A stretch of DNA of 64,000 bases, taken from contig OY764545.1 of NCBI GenBank assembly GCA_963668495.1, positions 1,922,001 through 1,986,000 of the forward strand, given 5' to 3'. Both the position numbers and the translations under genes were made by a program. Shown here in pieces: positions 1 through 7,038 of the stretch. Position 1 is the first letter of the stretch, and the number at the start of each line of letters is the position of its first letter. The DNA is from Oleispirillum sp963668495 (lineage in GTDB: Bacteria; Pseudomonadota; Alphaproteobacteria; Rhodospirillales; Rhodospirillaceae). The notes under the pieces are model-generated. The model was not told the origin of the DNA. It saw only the letters and a program-made list of their open reading frames with translations, and made no database searches.

Positions 1-1
1 A

Positions 2-121
2 CGTGCAGGAGGACGTCGTACCGTGCCGCAGATTTTCATCAACGACCAGCATATTGGTGGTGCAGATGATTTATATGCATTGGATAAAAAAGGTGGGTTG
101 GACCCGTTGCTGGCTTCGTGA
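2..121 (+). CDS. grxC: Glutaredoxin 3 (GrxC), C-terminal fragment
   Basis: The window opens inside this gene; only the last 39 codons and a TGA stop are present. The visible reading frame contains TVPQIFIND followed by HIGGADDL and ends in LDPLLAS. This is the cis-Pro (TVP) loop and glutathione-binding GG-D segment typical of class I glutaredoxins of the GrxC type. The CPYC active site lies upstream, outside the window. Glutaredoxins reduce protein disulfides and glutathione mixed disulfides in the cytoplasm. The next gene starts 52 bases downstream on the same strand. The order grxC, nitrilase-like amidase, DUF1178, ubiG recurs in many alphaproteobacteria, which supports the call. Confidence 0.85.
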   Translation, partial: RAGGRRTVPQIFINDQHIGGADDLYALDKKGGLDPLLAS

Positions 122-173
122 TACATAGCCGTTAATGAACTTTGTTAACCGTCAGCATTCGGAGTTTTAGGGT

Positions 174-1019
174 ATGAGTGTATTTGCCGTCGCCTGCATT
201 CAGATTAACAGCGGTGAGGATATGGACGCTAATGTGAGTAAAGCATTGCGTTATGCCGCCGATGCTGCCGATGCAGGCGCGGATCTGATCCTGATGCCTG
301 AAAATGTCGCACGCATGACTTGGGGGCCTGATGCGATTCAGGCTGGCTGTTTTGATGAAGCAGCGCATCCGGCTTTGATCGCATTCAAGGACTTTGCCAA
401 AAAGCGCAATGTCTGGCTCCATTGTGGTACGGTCGCAGTCCCGGCAGCATCCGGCAAAGCACATAACAGGACTTTTGTCATTGACCCAACCGGTCAAGTG
501 TCAGGTGTGTACGACAAAATTCACATGTTTGATGCTGATCTGGGCAAAGGTGAGGCTTATGCCGAATCTGCCACGTACGAAGCAGGGGCCAAGGCCGTTG
601 CCGTTGATATCCCGTGGGGTCGTCTGGGATTGACCGTTTGCTATGATGTTCGTTTCCCGAACTTGTATAAGGCTCTTGCTGACGCGGGTGTTGATTTCTT
701 TGCCGTGCCGTCTGCATTCACAAAACAGACCGGGCAGGCACACTGGCAAGCTTTGTTGCAGGCGCGGGCAATTGAAAATGGTTGCTTTGTCTTTGCCCCG
801 GCTCAGGTTGGGCAACATGCAGGCGGACGGCAGACCTATGGGCATTCCTTGATTATTGATCCATGGGGAACAATCCTGGCAGATGCGGGTGAGGATGAAG
901 GTTTTATTCTTGCTGATCTTGACCCTATGGATATTGATGTTGCGCGTGGAAAAATTCCGTCATTGAAGCATGCTCGCGACATTGGTGATGTCGAGGTCCA
1001 GTATTGTCCACGGTATTAG
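174..1019 (+). CDS. Carbon-nitrogen hydrolase, Nit1/omega-amidase-like
   Basis: A 281-residue nitrilase-superfamily amidase, the usual length for the Nit branch. The catalytic triad is visible: Glu43 in LMPEN, Lys115 in YDKIHMFD and Cys156 in TVCYDVRFP. The YDK-H-FD and CYD-RFP signatures fit the group that includes deaminated-glutathione amidase (metabolite repair) and omega-amidase. The enzyme would hydrolyse a small omega-amide in the cytosol through a cysteine thioester intermediate. The exact substrate cannot be read from sequence; deaminated glutathione is an attractive guess because the gene follows grxC. It is co-directional with the DUF1178 gene, with 10 bases between stop and start, so they are probably co-transcribed. 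Confidence 0.88.
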   Translation: MSVFAVACIQINSGEDMDANVSKALRYAADAADAGADLILMPENVARMTWGPDAIQAGCFDEAAHPALIAFKDFAKKRNVWLHCGTVAVPAASGKAHNRTFVIDPTGQVSGVYDKIHMFDADLGKGEAYAESATYEAGAKAVAVDIPWGRLGLTVCYDVRFPNLYKALADAGVDFFAVPSAFTKQTGQAHWQALLQARAIENGCFVFAPAQVGQHAGGRQTYGHSLIIDPWGTILADAGEDEGFILADLDPMDIDVARGKIPSLKHARDIGDVEVQYCPRY

Positions 1020-1029
1020 ACGTACGACC

Positions 1030-1455
1030 ATGATCAAATACGCTTTGAAATGTGAATGCGGTTATCGCTTTGATTCATGGTTCCGAAGCAGTCAGTCGTA
1101 TGATGAACTCCATGTGGCTGGGCAGATAACATGTCCAGCCTGTGGTGCTTCCACTGTGCGTAAGGCTCCCATGGCACCCAGTGTGCCGTCCAAAAGAAGC
1201 CTTGAGCTATCGGATAAGGAAAAAAACCTGCACGACAGGCTTTTCTCTGTAATCAGCAAAGTTCAAAAAGAAATTTCTGAGAATTGCGATAATGTCGGTG
1301 ACAACTTTGCCGAAGAGGCACGTAAGATTCACTATGGTGAAGCCCCCGCACGTGGCATTTACGGGCAGACAACAGATGAAGAGGCTGAAGCCCTTGAGGA
1401 AGAAGAGATCGAGTTCTTCCGTATGCCATGGGTAAAGCCGAAAAAAACGCAATAA
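1030..1455 (+). CDS. DUF1178 family protein
   Basis: A 141-residue protein starting at ATG 1030 (MIKYALKCECGYRF). A longer frame starting inside the preceding gene exists, but the N-terminus MI-Y-L-C---H-F/Y-SWF is the classic DUF1178 start, so I chose the internal ATG. Four cysteines in two pairs (CECG near the N-terminus and CPACG near residue 39) look like a zinc ribbon. The tail is acidic (EEEEIEFF) and ends in MPWVKPKK, also typical of the family. Function is unknown. Its constant partnership with the nitrilase-like gene and ubiG in alphaproteobacteria is known, but the meaning of that linkage is not. Confidence 0.85.
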   Translation: MIKYALKCECGYRFDSWFRSSQSYDELHVAGQITCPACGASTVRKAPMAPSVPSKRSLELSDKEKNLHDRLFSVISKVQKEISENCDNVGDNFAEEARKIHYGEAPARGIYGQTTDEEAEALEEEEIEFFRMPWVKPKKTQ

Positions 1456-1456
1456 T

Positions 1457-1484
1457 AGACTTTTACTTATTCAAGTATAAGTCT
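1457..1484. repeat. Inverted repeat after DUF1178
   Basis: Immediately after the DUF1178 stop codon there is a 12-bp inverted repeat with one mismatch (outer arms AGACTT/AAGTCT, inner arms TACTT/AAGTA, loop ATTC). There is no T-run after it, so it is not a standard intrinsic terminator. It could stabilise the 3' end of the mRNA or be a binding site for the downstream EAL gene. Confidence 0.5.
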
Positions 1485-1601
1485 GGCATGTGTGTTTTAT
1501 ATATGTGTCTTGCGCGGCAATCCTGTTTGTGTAAACATAAATAGTTGTTTTAAAAGGCGGTTATGCTCTGCGTGTATTTATTATGCACAGGGAGTAACCC
1601 T

Positions 1602-1664
1602 ATGATTGAAAATTATTCTTTGGTACTAACGCGCGGGCAACGGGGGATGATGTGGCGCGTTTAA
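1602..1664 (+). CDS. Possible 20-residue leader peptide upstream of the EAL gene
   Basis: ATG 1602 is preceded at a good distance by GGGAG (about 1590-1595) and opens a 20-codon frame, MIENYSLVLTRGQRGMMWRV, that ends at TAA 1662-1664. The frame overlaps the GTG start of the downstream GGDEF/EAL gene (1652) by 13 bases. That arrangement would allow translational coupling. There is no homology support, and a frame this short can arise by chance. I list it because its Shine-Dalgarno sequence is at least as good as the one before the main gene. Confidence 0.3.
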   Translation: MIENYSLVLTRGQRGMMWRV

Positions 1665-3694
1665 GTCAATTGTCTCGATATCAACTGCGGTTCTTTCTGC
1701 GCTTGACGCTGTGTGTGGTGGTATTTGCTTTGCTCGTCATGAGCTTTGCGATTGCCTATTACTCACGTACATCTGTGTCTAATCGTCAGCAATCCGTGTA
1801 TTTGGCGGTCAATGATCCTGTGGTGCGTGCTTTGCGCAGTCAGGATCGGCGCGTAGCCAATGTGGTCGCCAATAGTGTTATTGATTTGCCGTATGTTGAA
1901 CGGTTTTCAGTGGAAACGTTGGATGGAACTATCCTTGCCGACACGTCAAAGGTGAACGTTGACCATTCGTCATGGCGGTGGATGGTTGCCCATGCCGTTT
2001 TGGGTGATTTACAAGCTGTTAGCTTGCCGTTGTTCTCTTCAAACTTGGAAAAAGACAATCCACATTATTCCATGCCCCGTATTGGCACAGTGCATATATC
2101 AGTGGATGTCGCCGCCGTATTCAACGAGCTGTCCATTTTGTTTGAGGTCATGCTGTTTACGGCACTTAGCGGTACGTTGACTATTTTGGGTGTGAATGCA
2201 TTTTTTGTAGAGCGACGCTTATCCCGTCCAATGTCCATGCTGACCCGTCAAATCGAAGCCGTCGATCCCGAAGACCCGGAAGGGGCGTTGTTGGGTATAC
2301 CCAAGGGGCACGAGAATACGGACGTCGGGCGTGCGATCCAGAAAATCAACGCCATGTTGATGTGTATGGGGAATGTGCAGACGGCCTTGCGAAAACTGAC
2401 GACCCGCGATGTTTCAACCAATCTGCCCAACCGTACCTTAATCATAGAATATCTGACAGGTGTGGCGCGTCGTGCCGCCAGCATCAATGGCGGTGTTGGA
2501 GTTTTTGTCATCAGTCTGGATGCGCTTGATGATGCGCGGGATTTGATTGGTGTAGATAAAGTCGAAACCGTTATCCAGAACTTGGCGGCGGAGTTGTATT
2601 CGCTGGCGGACGATCAGGATTTTCTGGGGCGGGTTAGTGATGATACCTTTGCCATCGTGGTTGAAGATATGTTGCAGGCTTCGGCTGCTGCGATTTATGC
2701 TGATGCAATTCGCTCCACGCTCTCAACATTAAGCTTCGATGACGATCAGGCTCCACGATTGTCCATTGGTGTCGGTATTGCCCTGTCGCCGGGGGATGGT
2801 ATTGATGGCGCCGGATTGTTGCGTAAGGCGACGTCCGCAGCCAAAAGGACGCATGTGACCGCCCGTACAGATTGGATGTTTTATGAACAGTCCATGGATG
2901 ATCAAGCCAGATGTCGATTGCAGATGGAGCAACAGCTTCTGACCGCCGTGCAGGAGCGTCAATTCACCTTGCACTATCAGCCGCAGTTTGCCGCCGCGGG
3001 GGAAGTGGTCGGTTTGGAAGCCTTAATCCGTTGGCAGCGAGGCGACGTTTCAATTTCACCGGCGGAATTCATACCCGTTGCCGAAGACTGTGGTTTGATT
3101 GTGGATATTGGGGATTGGGTGTTGCGACAAAGCTGTAGAACCGCGGCATTTTTACAACGACAAGGCTACAATATTCCGGTCGCGGTCAATGTTTCACCGC
3201 AGCAGCTTTCCTCCACAGGATTTGTCAATACAGTGAAGCTGTACATCCATCAATACGGTCTTTCCGCACATAATCTGGAACTGGAAATTACCGAATACGC
3301 CTTGGCTCAGGAAGGGACGGAACTGCCACGTCGCATTCAGGAATTGCGGGAATACGGTTTGCGAATTGCGATTGACGATTTTGGAACCGGATATTCAAGC
3401 ATGTCGTATTTGCGGCGTTTCCCGGTTGATGTTTTGAAAATTGACCGCAGCTTTGTTACAGATATTCCGCACGATGTGGCTGTGCCCTCGACAATTCTTA
3501 TGCTCGCCAAAAAGCTTGGCATGACGTGTGTTGCTGAAGGAATTGAGGAAAATGCCCAGGCAGCATGGCTGCGGGATAATAAATGTACAAGATTCCAAGG
3601 GTTTTTGTTGGCGCGACCCATGCCCTTGGATCAGTTCCTGATGGCATATGGGCCCGAGGATATGCAAACGGTGCGGTCTCGGGCCATTGGTTAG
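1652..3694 (+). CDS. Membrane GGDEF-EAL protein, probable c-di-GMP phosphodiesterase
   Basis: A 680-residue sensor-effector. Layout: transmembrane helix at about 14-37, a periplasmic domain of about 125 residues, a second helix at about 163-185, a HAMP-like linker (ERRLSRPMSML), then GGDEF and EAL domains. The GGDEF signature is degenerate (RVSDDTF where GGDEF is expected), so cyclase activity is unlikely. The EAL domain keeps EALIRW, the E-TEYAL segment, DDFGTGYSS, LKIDRSF and AEGIEE, so it should hydrolyse c-di-GMP. The degenerate GGDEF may bind GTP as a regulatory domain. The start is GTG 1652; the ATGs just upstream are in another frame and stop within a few codons. It is transcribed toward ubiG (minus) and ends 13 bases from it. 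The signal sensed is unknown. Confidence 0.9.
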   Translation: MARLSQLSRYQLRFFLRLTLCVVVFALLVMSFAIAYYSRTSVSNRQQSVYLAVNDPVVRALRSQDRRVANVVANSVIDLPYVERFSVETLDGTILADTSKVNVDHSSWRWMVAHAVLGDLQAVSLPLFSSNLEKDNPHYSMPRIGTVHISVDVAAVFNELSILFEVMLFTALSGTLTILGVNAFFVERRLSRPMSMLTRQIEAVDPEDPEGALLGIPKGHENTDVGRAIQKINAMLMCMGNVQTALRKLTTRDVSTNLPNRTLIIEYLTGVARRAASINGGVGVFVISLDALDDARDLIGVDKVETVIQNLAAELYSLADDQDFLGRVSDDTFAIVVEDMLQASAAAIYADAIRSTLSTLSFDDDQAPRLSIGVGIALSPGDGIDGAGLLRKATSAAKRTHVTARTDWMFYEQSMDDQARCRLQMEQQLLTAVQERQFTLHYQPQFAAAGEVVGLEALIRWQRGDVSISPAEFIPVAEDCGLIVDIGDWVLRQSCRTAAFLQRQGYNIPVAVNVSPQQLSSTGFVNTVKLYIHQYGLSAHNLELEITEYALAQEGTELPRRIQELREYGLRIAIDDFGTGYSSMSYLRRFPVDVLKIDRSFVTDIPHDVAVPSTILMLAKKLGMTCVAEGIEENAQAAWLRDNKCTRFQGFLLARPMPLDQFLMAYGPEDMQTVRSRAIG

Positions 3695-3707
3695 TGTCTT
3701 TGCCGGG

Positions 3708-4490
3708 TCAGCGTTTGGTCGCAAATGCCATGTAATTCACCGACAAATCACGGGTTTCTGACCATTTATCGAGGATGGGCGTGTAGGAGACACCGATCAT
3801 TTCCGGCGGGTACATTCCGGCAGCTTCAAGGTGTTTGGCAAGTTCTGTGGGAGTGACGAAGTCGCTCCAGTTGTGAGTGCCGACAGGTAGCCAACGGAGA
3901 ATATATTCAGCCCCGATTTTGGCTAAGGCGAGACTCTTGAGGGTGCGGTTCAGGGTGGCAAGGGCCATAAAACCATCTTGCTTCAACGGTTTTGCAGCTG
4001 CTTGCAAAAACAGTCCCAAATCAGCGACATGTTCGACAACCTCAAGACAAAGAATTGCATCAAATGGTTCGGTGGTTTCTGCCAATTGCTCAGGTGAGGT
4101 GGAAATGTAAGTGACTTTCGTGCCGGAACGTTGGGCGTGGTTGCTGGCAATGGCGATGTTTTTGGTCGATGCATCAATTCCCGTGACTTCAAACCCCAGT
4201 TCAGCCATGGGCTCGCTAATCAGTCCGCCGCCACAGCCAATGTCCAAAAGGCGGAGTCCGGTGAAAGGTTGTTCTGCATTCGGATCACGTTTGAAATGTG
4301 CAGCAAGACGTTGACGAAGCAGTGAAATACGGATCGGATTGAATTTATGCAGGGGGCGGAACGGGCCATTGGGGTCCCACCAAGTGTCAGCCATTGCCGT
4401 AAATTTCGCAATTTCCTCAGGATTAATGGAGGAAGCTTGTCCATTTACGCCGGAATCGGCAGAATGTTGTGGATTTGCTGCTTTCGTCAT
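3708..4490 (-). CDS. ubiG: Ubiquinone biosynthesis O-methyltransferase UbiG
   Basis: A 260-residue class I SAM-dependent methyltransferase that performs both O-methylations in ubiquinone synthesis, probably at the inner face of the membrane. Visible hallmarks: WWDPNGPFRPLHKFNPIR near the N-terminus, the SAM-binding loop LLDIGCGGGLISEPM, GIDAS on the following strand, and CLEVVEHV. The C-terminal NRTLKS segment and the THNWSDFV motif are typical of UbiG/Coq3. ATG 4490 has AAGGGTG about six bases upstream. It diverges from lysC across a 178-base gap that must hold both promoters. Its adjacency to lysC and DUF1178 is common in alphaproteobacteria. Confidence 0.95.
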   Translation of the reverse strand: MTKAANPQHSADSGVNGQASSINPEEIAKFTAMADTWWDPNGPFRPLHKFNPIRISLLRQRLAAHFKRDPNAEQPFTGLRLLDIGCGGGLISEPMAELGFEVTGIDASTKNIAIASNHAQRSGTKVTYISTSPEQLAETTEPFDAILCLEVVEHVADLGLFLQAAAKPLKQDGFMALATLNRTLKSLALAKIGAEYILRWLPVGTHNWSDFVTPTELAKHLEAAGMYPPEMIGVSYTPILDKWSETRDLSVNYMAFATKR

Positions 4491-4668
4491 GTTTGCACCC
4501 TTGCCTTAATGTATAAGGTGCGAGTATGTATACCGACTGCTTCGGAAGCAACAGCTTCGACGCATTCGTGTAAAAGTTTTCGTTGGAGGGGCCGCCCTCC
4601 GTATGGTGTGCAGCCGATATCCTCGTGTCCGTTAGGTCATCGGCGCTAAGAAATAGAGAAAACGTTTA
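4491..4668. promoter_or_regulatory. Divergent ubiG/lysC intergenic region with small hairpins
   Basis: This 178-base gap separates divergent ubiG and lysC. On the lysC side three short self-complementary segments lie in a row: TGCTT/AAGCA around 4540, GGAGGG/CCCTCC around 4584-4599, and GCCGAT/ATCGGC around 4612-4643. A structured lysC leader is possible, but I recognise no known riboswitch (the lysine riboswitch of Firmicutes is absent). No clear sigma-70 promoter could be assigned by eye. Confidence 0.3.
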
Positions 4669-5886
4669 ATGGCCCTCATTGTCCAAAAGTTCGGCGGGAC
4701 GTCTGTTGCGAATATGGATCGCATTCGCAATGTAGCGTCACTGGTGAAAAAAGAAATTGATGCCGGGAATCAGGTTGCCGTTGTCCTTTCGGCAATGTCA
4801 GGTGTGACCAATACATTGGTCGAGTACTGCAAGGATGCGGCAAACCTTTACGATCCGGCAGAGTACGATGCTGTTGTCTCCACAGGTGAGCAGGTAACTG
4901 TTGGTTTGTTGGCAATTGTCTTGCAGTCTATGGGTATTCCGGCTCGGTCATGGGCTGGTTGGCAGGTTCCGTTCCGTACGGACAGTGCCCACAGTAAAGC
5001 TCGCATTCTGAATATTGAAACCGATGAAATGGAAGAGCGTCTGGCTGCCGGTGAAGTTCCGGTCGTCACTGGCTTCCAAGGAATTAGCCCGGAAGGCCGC
5101 GTGACCACATTGGGTCGTGGCGGTTCCGACACATCGGCGGTTGCCCTTGCTGCGGCCTTGAATGCTGACCGTTGTGATATTTATACCGACGTGGATGGTG
5201 TGTACACGACAGACCCGCGGATCGTGCCCAAGGCGCGTAAGCTGGAACGCATTACCTATGAAGAAATGTTTGAAATGGCATCCCTTGGAGCCAAGGTCTT
5301 ACAGACCCGCTCCGTGGAAATGGCCATGAAGCATCGGATCAATTTGCAAGTTCGCTCTAGTTTTGAAGACGTGCCAGGCACTCTGGTTTGTGACGAGGAA
5401 GACATCGTGGAAAAAGAAGTCGTCAGTGGTATCGCCTATAGCCGAGATGAAGCCAAAATCACCCTGCAGGCCGTGAAAGATCACCCCGGTGTTGCTGCAT
5501 CCATTTTTGGCCCGTTGGCAGATGCCAACATTAACGTGGACATGATCGTGCAGAACGTGTCTGAAGAGGGCCACACCGACATGACCTTTACCGTGCCGCG
5601 CACTGACCTGCCCCGCGCGATGGAGGTTCTGGAAAACCTGAAAGGTAACACCGAATATCGCGACCTGCATTGCAGTGATACGGTTGTTAAACTATCTGTG
5701 ATCGGTGTTGGTATGCGCACACATGCCGGTGTTGCCAAGAAAATGTTCTCGGCATTGGCAGAGCGCGGCATCAACATTTTGGTGATCAGCACGTCAGAGA
5801 TTAAGGTCAGCGTCTTGATCGAAGAGGATTACACCGAACTGGCACTGCGTGCATTGCATACGGCTTACGGGTTGGATGCTGAGTAA
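4669..5886 (+). CDS. lysC: Aspartate kinase LysC
   Basis: A 405-residue monofunctional aspartokinase, catalysing the first step of the Lys/Thr/Met pathway in the cytosol. The N-terminus carries the family signature (VQKFGGTSVANMDRI), then GRGGSDTSAVALA and the aspartate-binding segment VYTTDPRIV. Two C-terminal ACT domains follow from about residue 265, which give feedback inhibition by lysine and/or threonine. Length matches the alpha subunit of class II enzymes; an internal start producing a separate ACT-only beta subunit is possible, as in some relatives, but is not evident. The Shine-Dalgarno sequence is weak (AGAGAAA). Nitronate monooxygenase and ptsP follow on the same strand. Confidence 0.96.
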   Translation: MALIVQKFGGTSVANMDRIRNVASLVKKEIDAGNQVAVVLSAMSGVTNTLVEYCKDAANLYDPAEYDAVVSTGEQVTVGLLAIVLQSMGIPARSWAGWQVPFRTDSAHSKARILNIETDEMEERLAAGEVPVVTGFQGISPEGRVTTLGRGGSDTSAVALAAALNADRCDIYTDVDGVYTTDPRIVPKARKLERITYEEMFEMASLGAKVLQTRSVEMAMKHRINLQVRSSFEDVPGTLVCDEEDIVEKEVVSGIAYSRDEAKITLQAVKDHPGVAASIFGPLADANINVDMIVQNVSEEGHTDMTFTVPRTDLPRAMEVLENLKGNTEYRDLHCSDTVVKLSVIGVGMRTHAGVAKKMFSALAERGINILVISTSEIKVSVLIEEDYTELALRALHTAYGLDAE

Positions 5887-5985
5887 TTTGCTGCGGCTTA
5901 AGCCAGCGGTTCGCGAACAAATACCCCCGGCAGATGCCAACGCTGCTGGGGTAAACATGTCTGAAGTCAGGGGCAATTAATCGTA

Positions 5986-7038
5986 ATGAACAGAACTCAA
6001 AATCCGACAGAAAAATTGGACAGCCTGTGGCAGCGTGGGCGCGAGTTCCTGGGGTGCAGGTATGCAATTCTGGGTGGAGCCATGTCTTGGGTTTCCGAAC
6101 GCCACCTGACGGCGGCAATCTCAAATGCCGGTGGGTTTGGGGTGCTGGCTTCAGGGTCCATGCCGCCGGAACTGCTGGCAGAGGAAATCAAGGCGACCCA
6201 AGCCCTGACGGATCGTCCGTTTGGTGTGAATTTGATTACGATGCATCCACAGTTGGATGCACTGATTGATGTGTGTCGCGACTGTGACGTTTCCCATGTG
6301 GTGCTGGCCGGTGGTTTGCCAACATCAGCATCGATCAAGAAGATCAAGGAGTTCGGAGCCAAGGTCATCTGCTTTGCTCCGGCTTTGGTGCTGGCAAAGA
6401 AGCTTGTTCGCGCTGGGGCAGATGCCCTTGTGATTGAAGGGGCCGAGGCCGGTGGGCACATCGGCCCTGTTTCTACCAGCGTTCTGGCTCAGGAAATTCT
6501 GCCGGAAATTGCCGATAAGGTTCCGGTTTTTGTCGCTGGTGGTATCGGCCGCGGCGAGGCAATGCTGTCTTACCTTGAAATGGGCGCGTCTGGTGTGCAG
6601 CTTGGAACACGTTTTGTCTGTGCCGAGGAATGCATTGCTCATCCCAATTTCAAAAAGGCCTTCATTAAGGCTTCTGCTCGTGATGCTGTGACATCGACCC
6701 AGATTGATCCGATTTTCCCGGTTATTCCTGTGCGTGCCATTTCCAATCAGGGCACGGAACGGTTTATGGAAATGCAGCGCTCCGTCGTTGAAAAATTCCA
6801 CCGTGGCGAGATGGATCAAAAGGCAGCCCAGCTTGAAATTGAACATTTCTGGGCTGGTGCGTTACGCCGAGCCGTGATTGATGGCGATGTCGAAAATGGC
6901 TCTTTGATGGCAGGGCAAAGCGTTGGCATGGTGAAATCCATTCAGCCTGTGTCAGAAATTCTGGCTGATCTTGTGTCTCAGGCTGAGGCTGCGGTTGCCT
7001 GTCGATTTGCTTTGCAGGGCGGGCAGGAAACCGCCTGA
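5986..7038 (+). CDS. Nitronate monooxygenase (2-nitropropane dioxygenase family)
   Basis: A 350-residue FMN-dependent TIM-barrel enzyme. Visible family features: GGAMSWVSERHLTAAIS near the N-terminus, NAGGFGVLASG, PFGVNL, the phosphate-binding EGAEAGGHIG, and VAGGIGRGEAM followed by GASGVQLGTRF. These fit class II nitronate monooxygenases, which oxidise alkyl nitronates such as propionate 3-nitronate; some relatives are NAD(P)H:quinone or enoyl-ACP reductases. The substrate cannot be fixed from sequence. The stop codon overlaps the start of ptsP (TGATG), so the two genes are translationally coupled, although no functional link is obvious. A 99-base gap after lysC contains nothing I recognise. 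Confidence 0.85.
   Translation: MNRTQNPTEKLDSLWQRGREFLGCRYAILGGAMSWVSERHLTAAISNAGGFGVLASGSMPPELLAEEIKATQALTDRPFGVNLITMHPQLDALIDVCRDCDVSHVVLAGGLPTSASIKKIKEFGAKVICFAPALVLAKKLVRAGADALVIEGAEAGGHIGPVSTSVLAQEILPEIADKVPVFVAGGIGRGEAMLSYLEMGASGVQLGTRFVCAEECIAHPNFKKAFIKASARDAVTSTQIDPIFPVIPVRAISNQGTERFMEMQRSVVEKFHRGEMDQKAAQLEIEHFWAGALRRAVIDGDVENGSLMAGQSVGMVKSIQPVSEILADLVSQAEAAVACRFALQGGQETA

Noticed and set aside
4491..4668. Lysine riboswitch upstream of lysC
   Set aside because: None of the lysine-aptamer landmarks are present, and the gap is too short for it plus a promoter.
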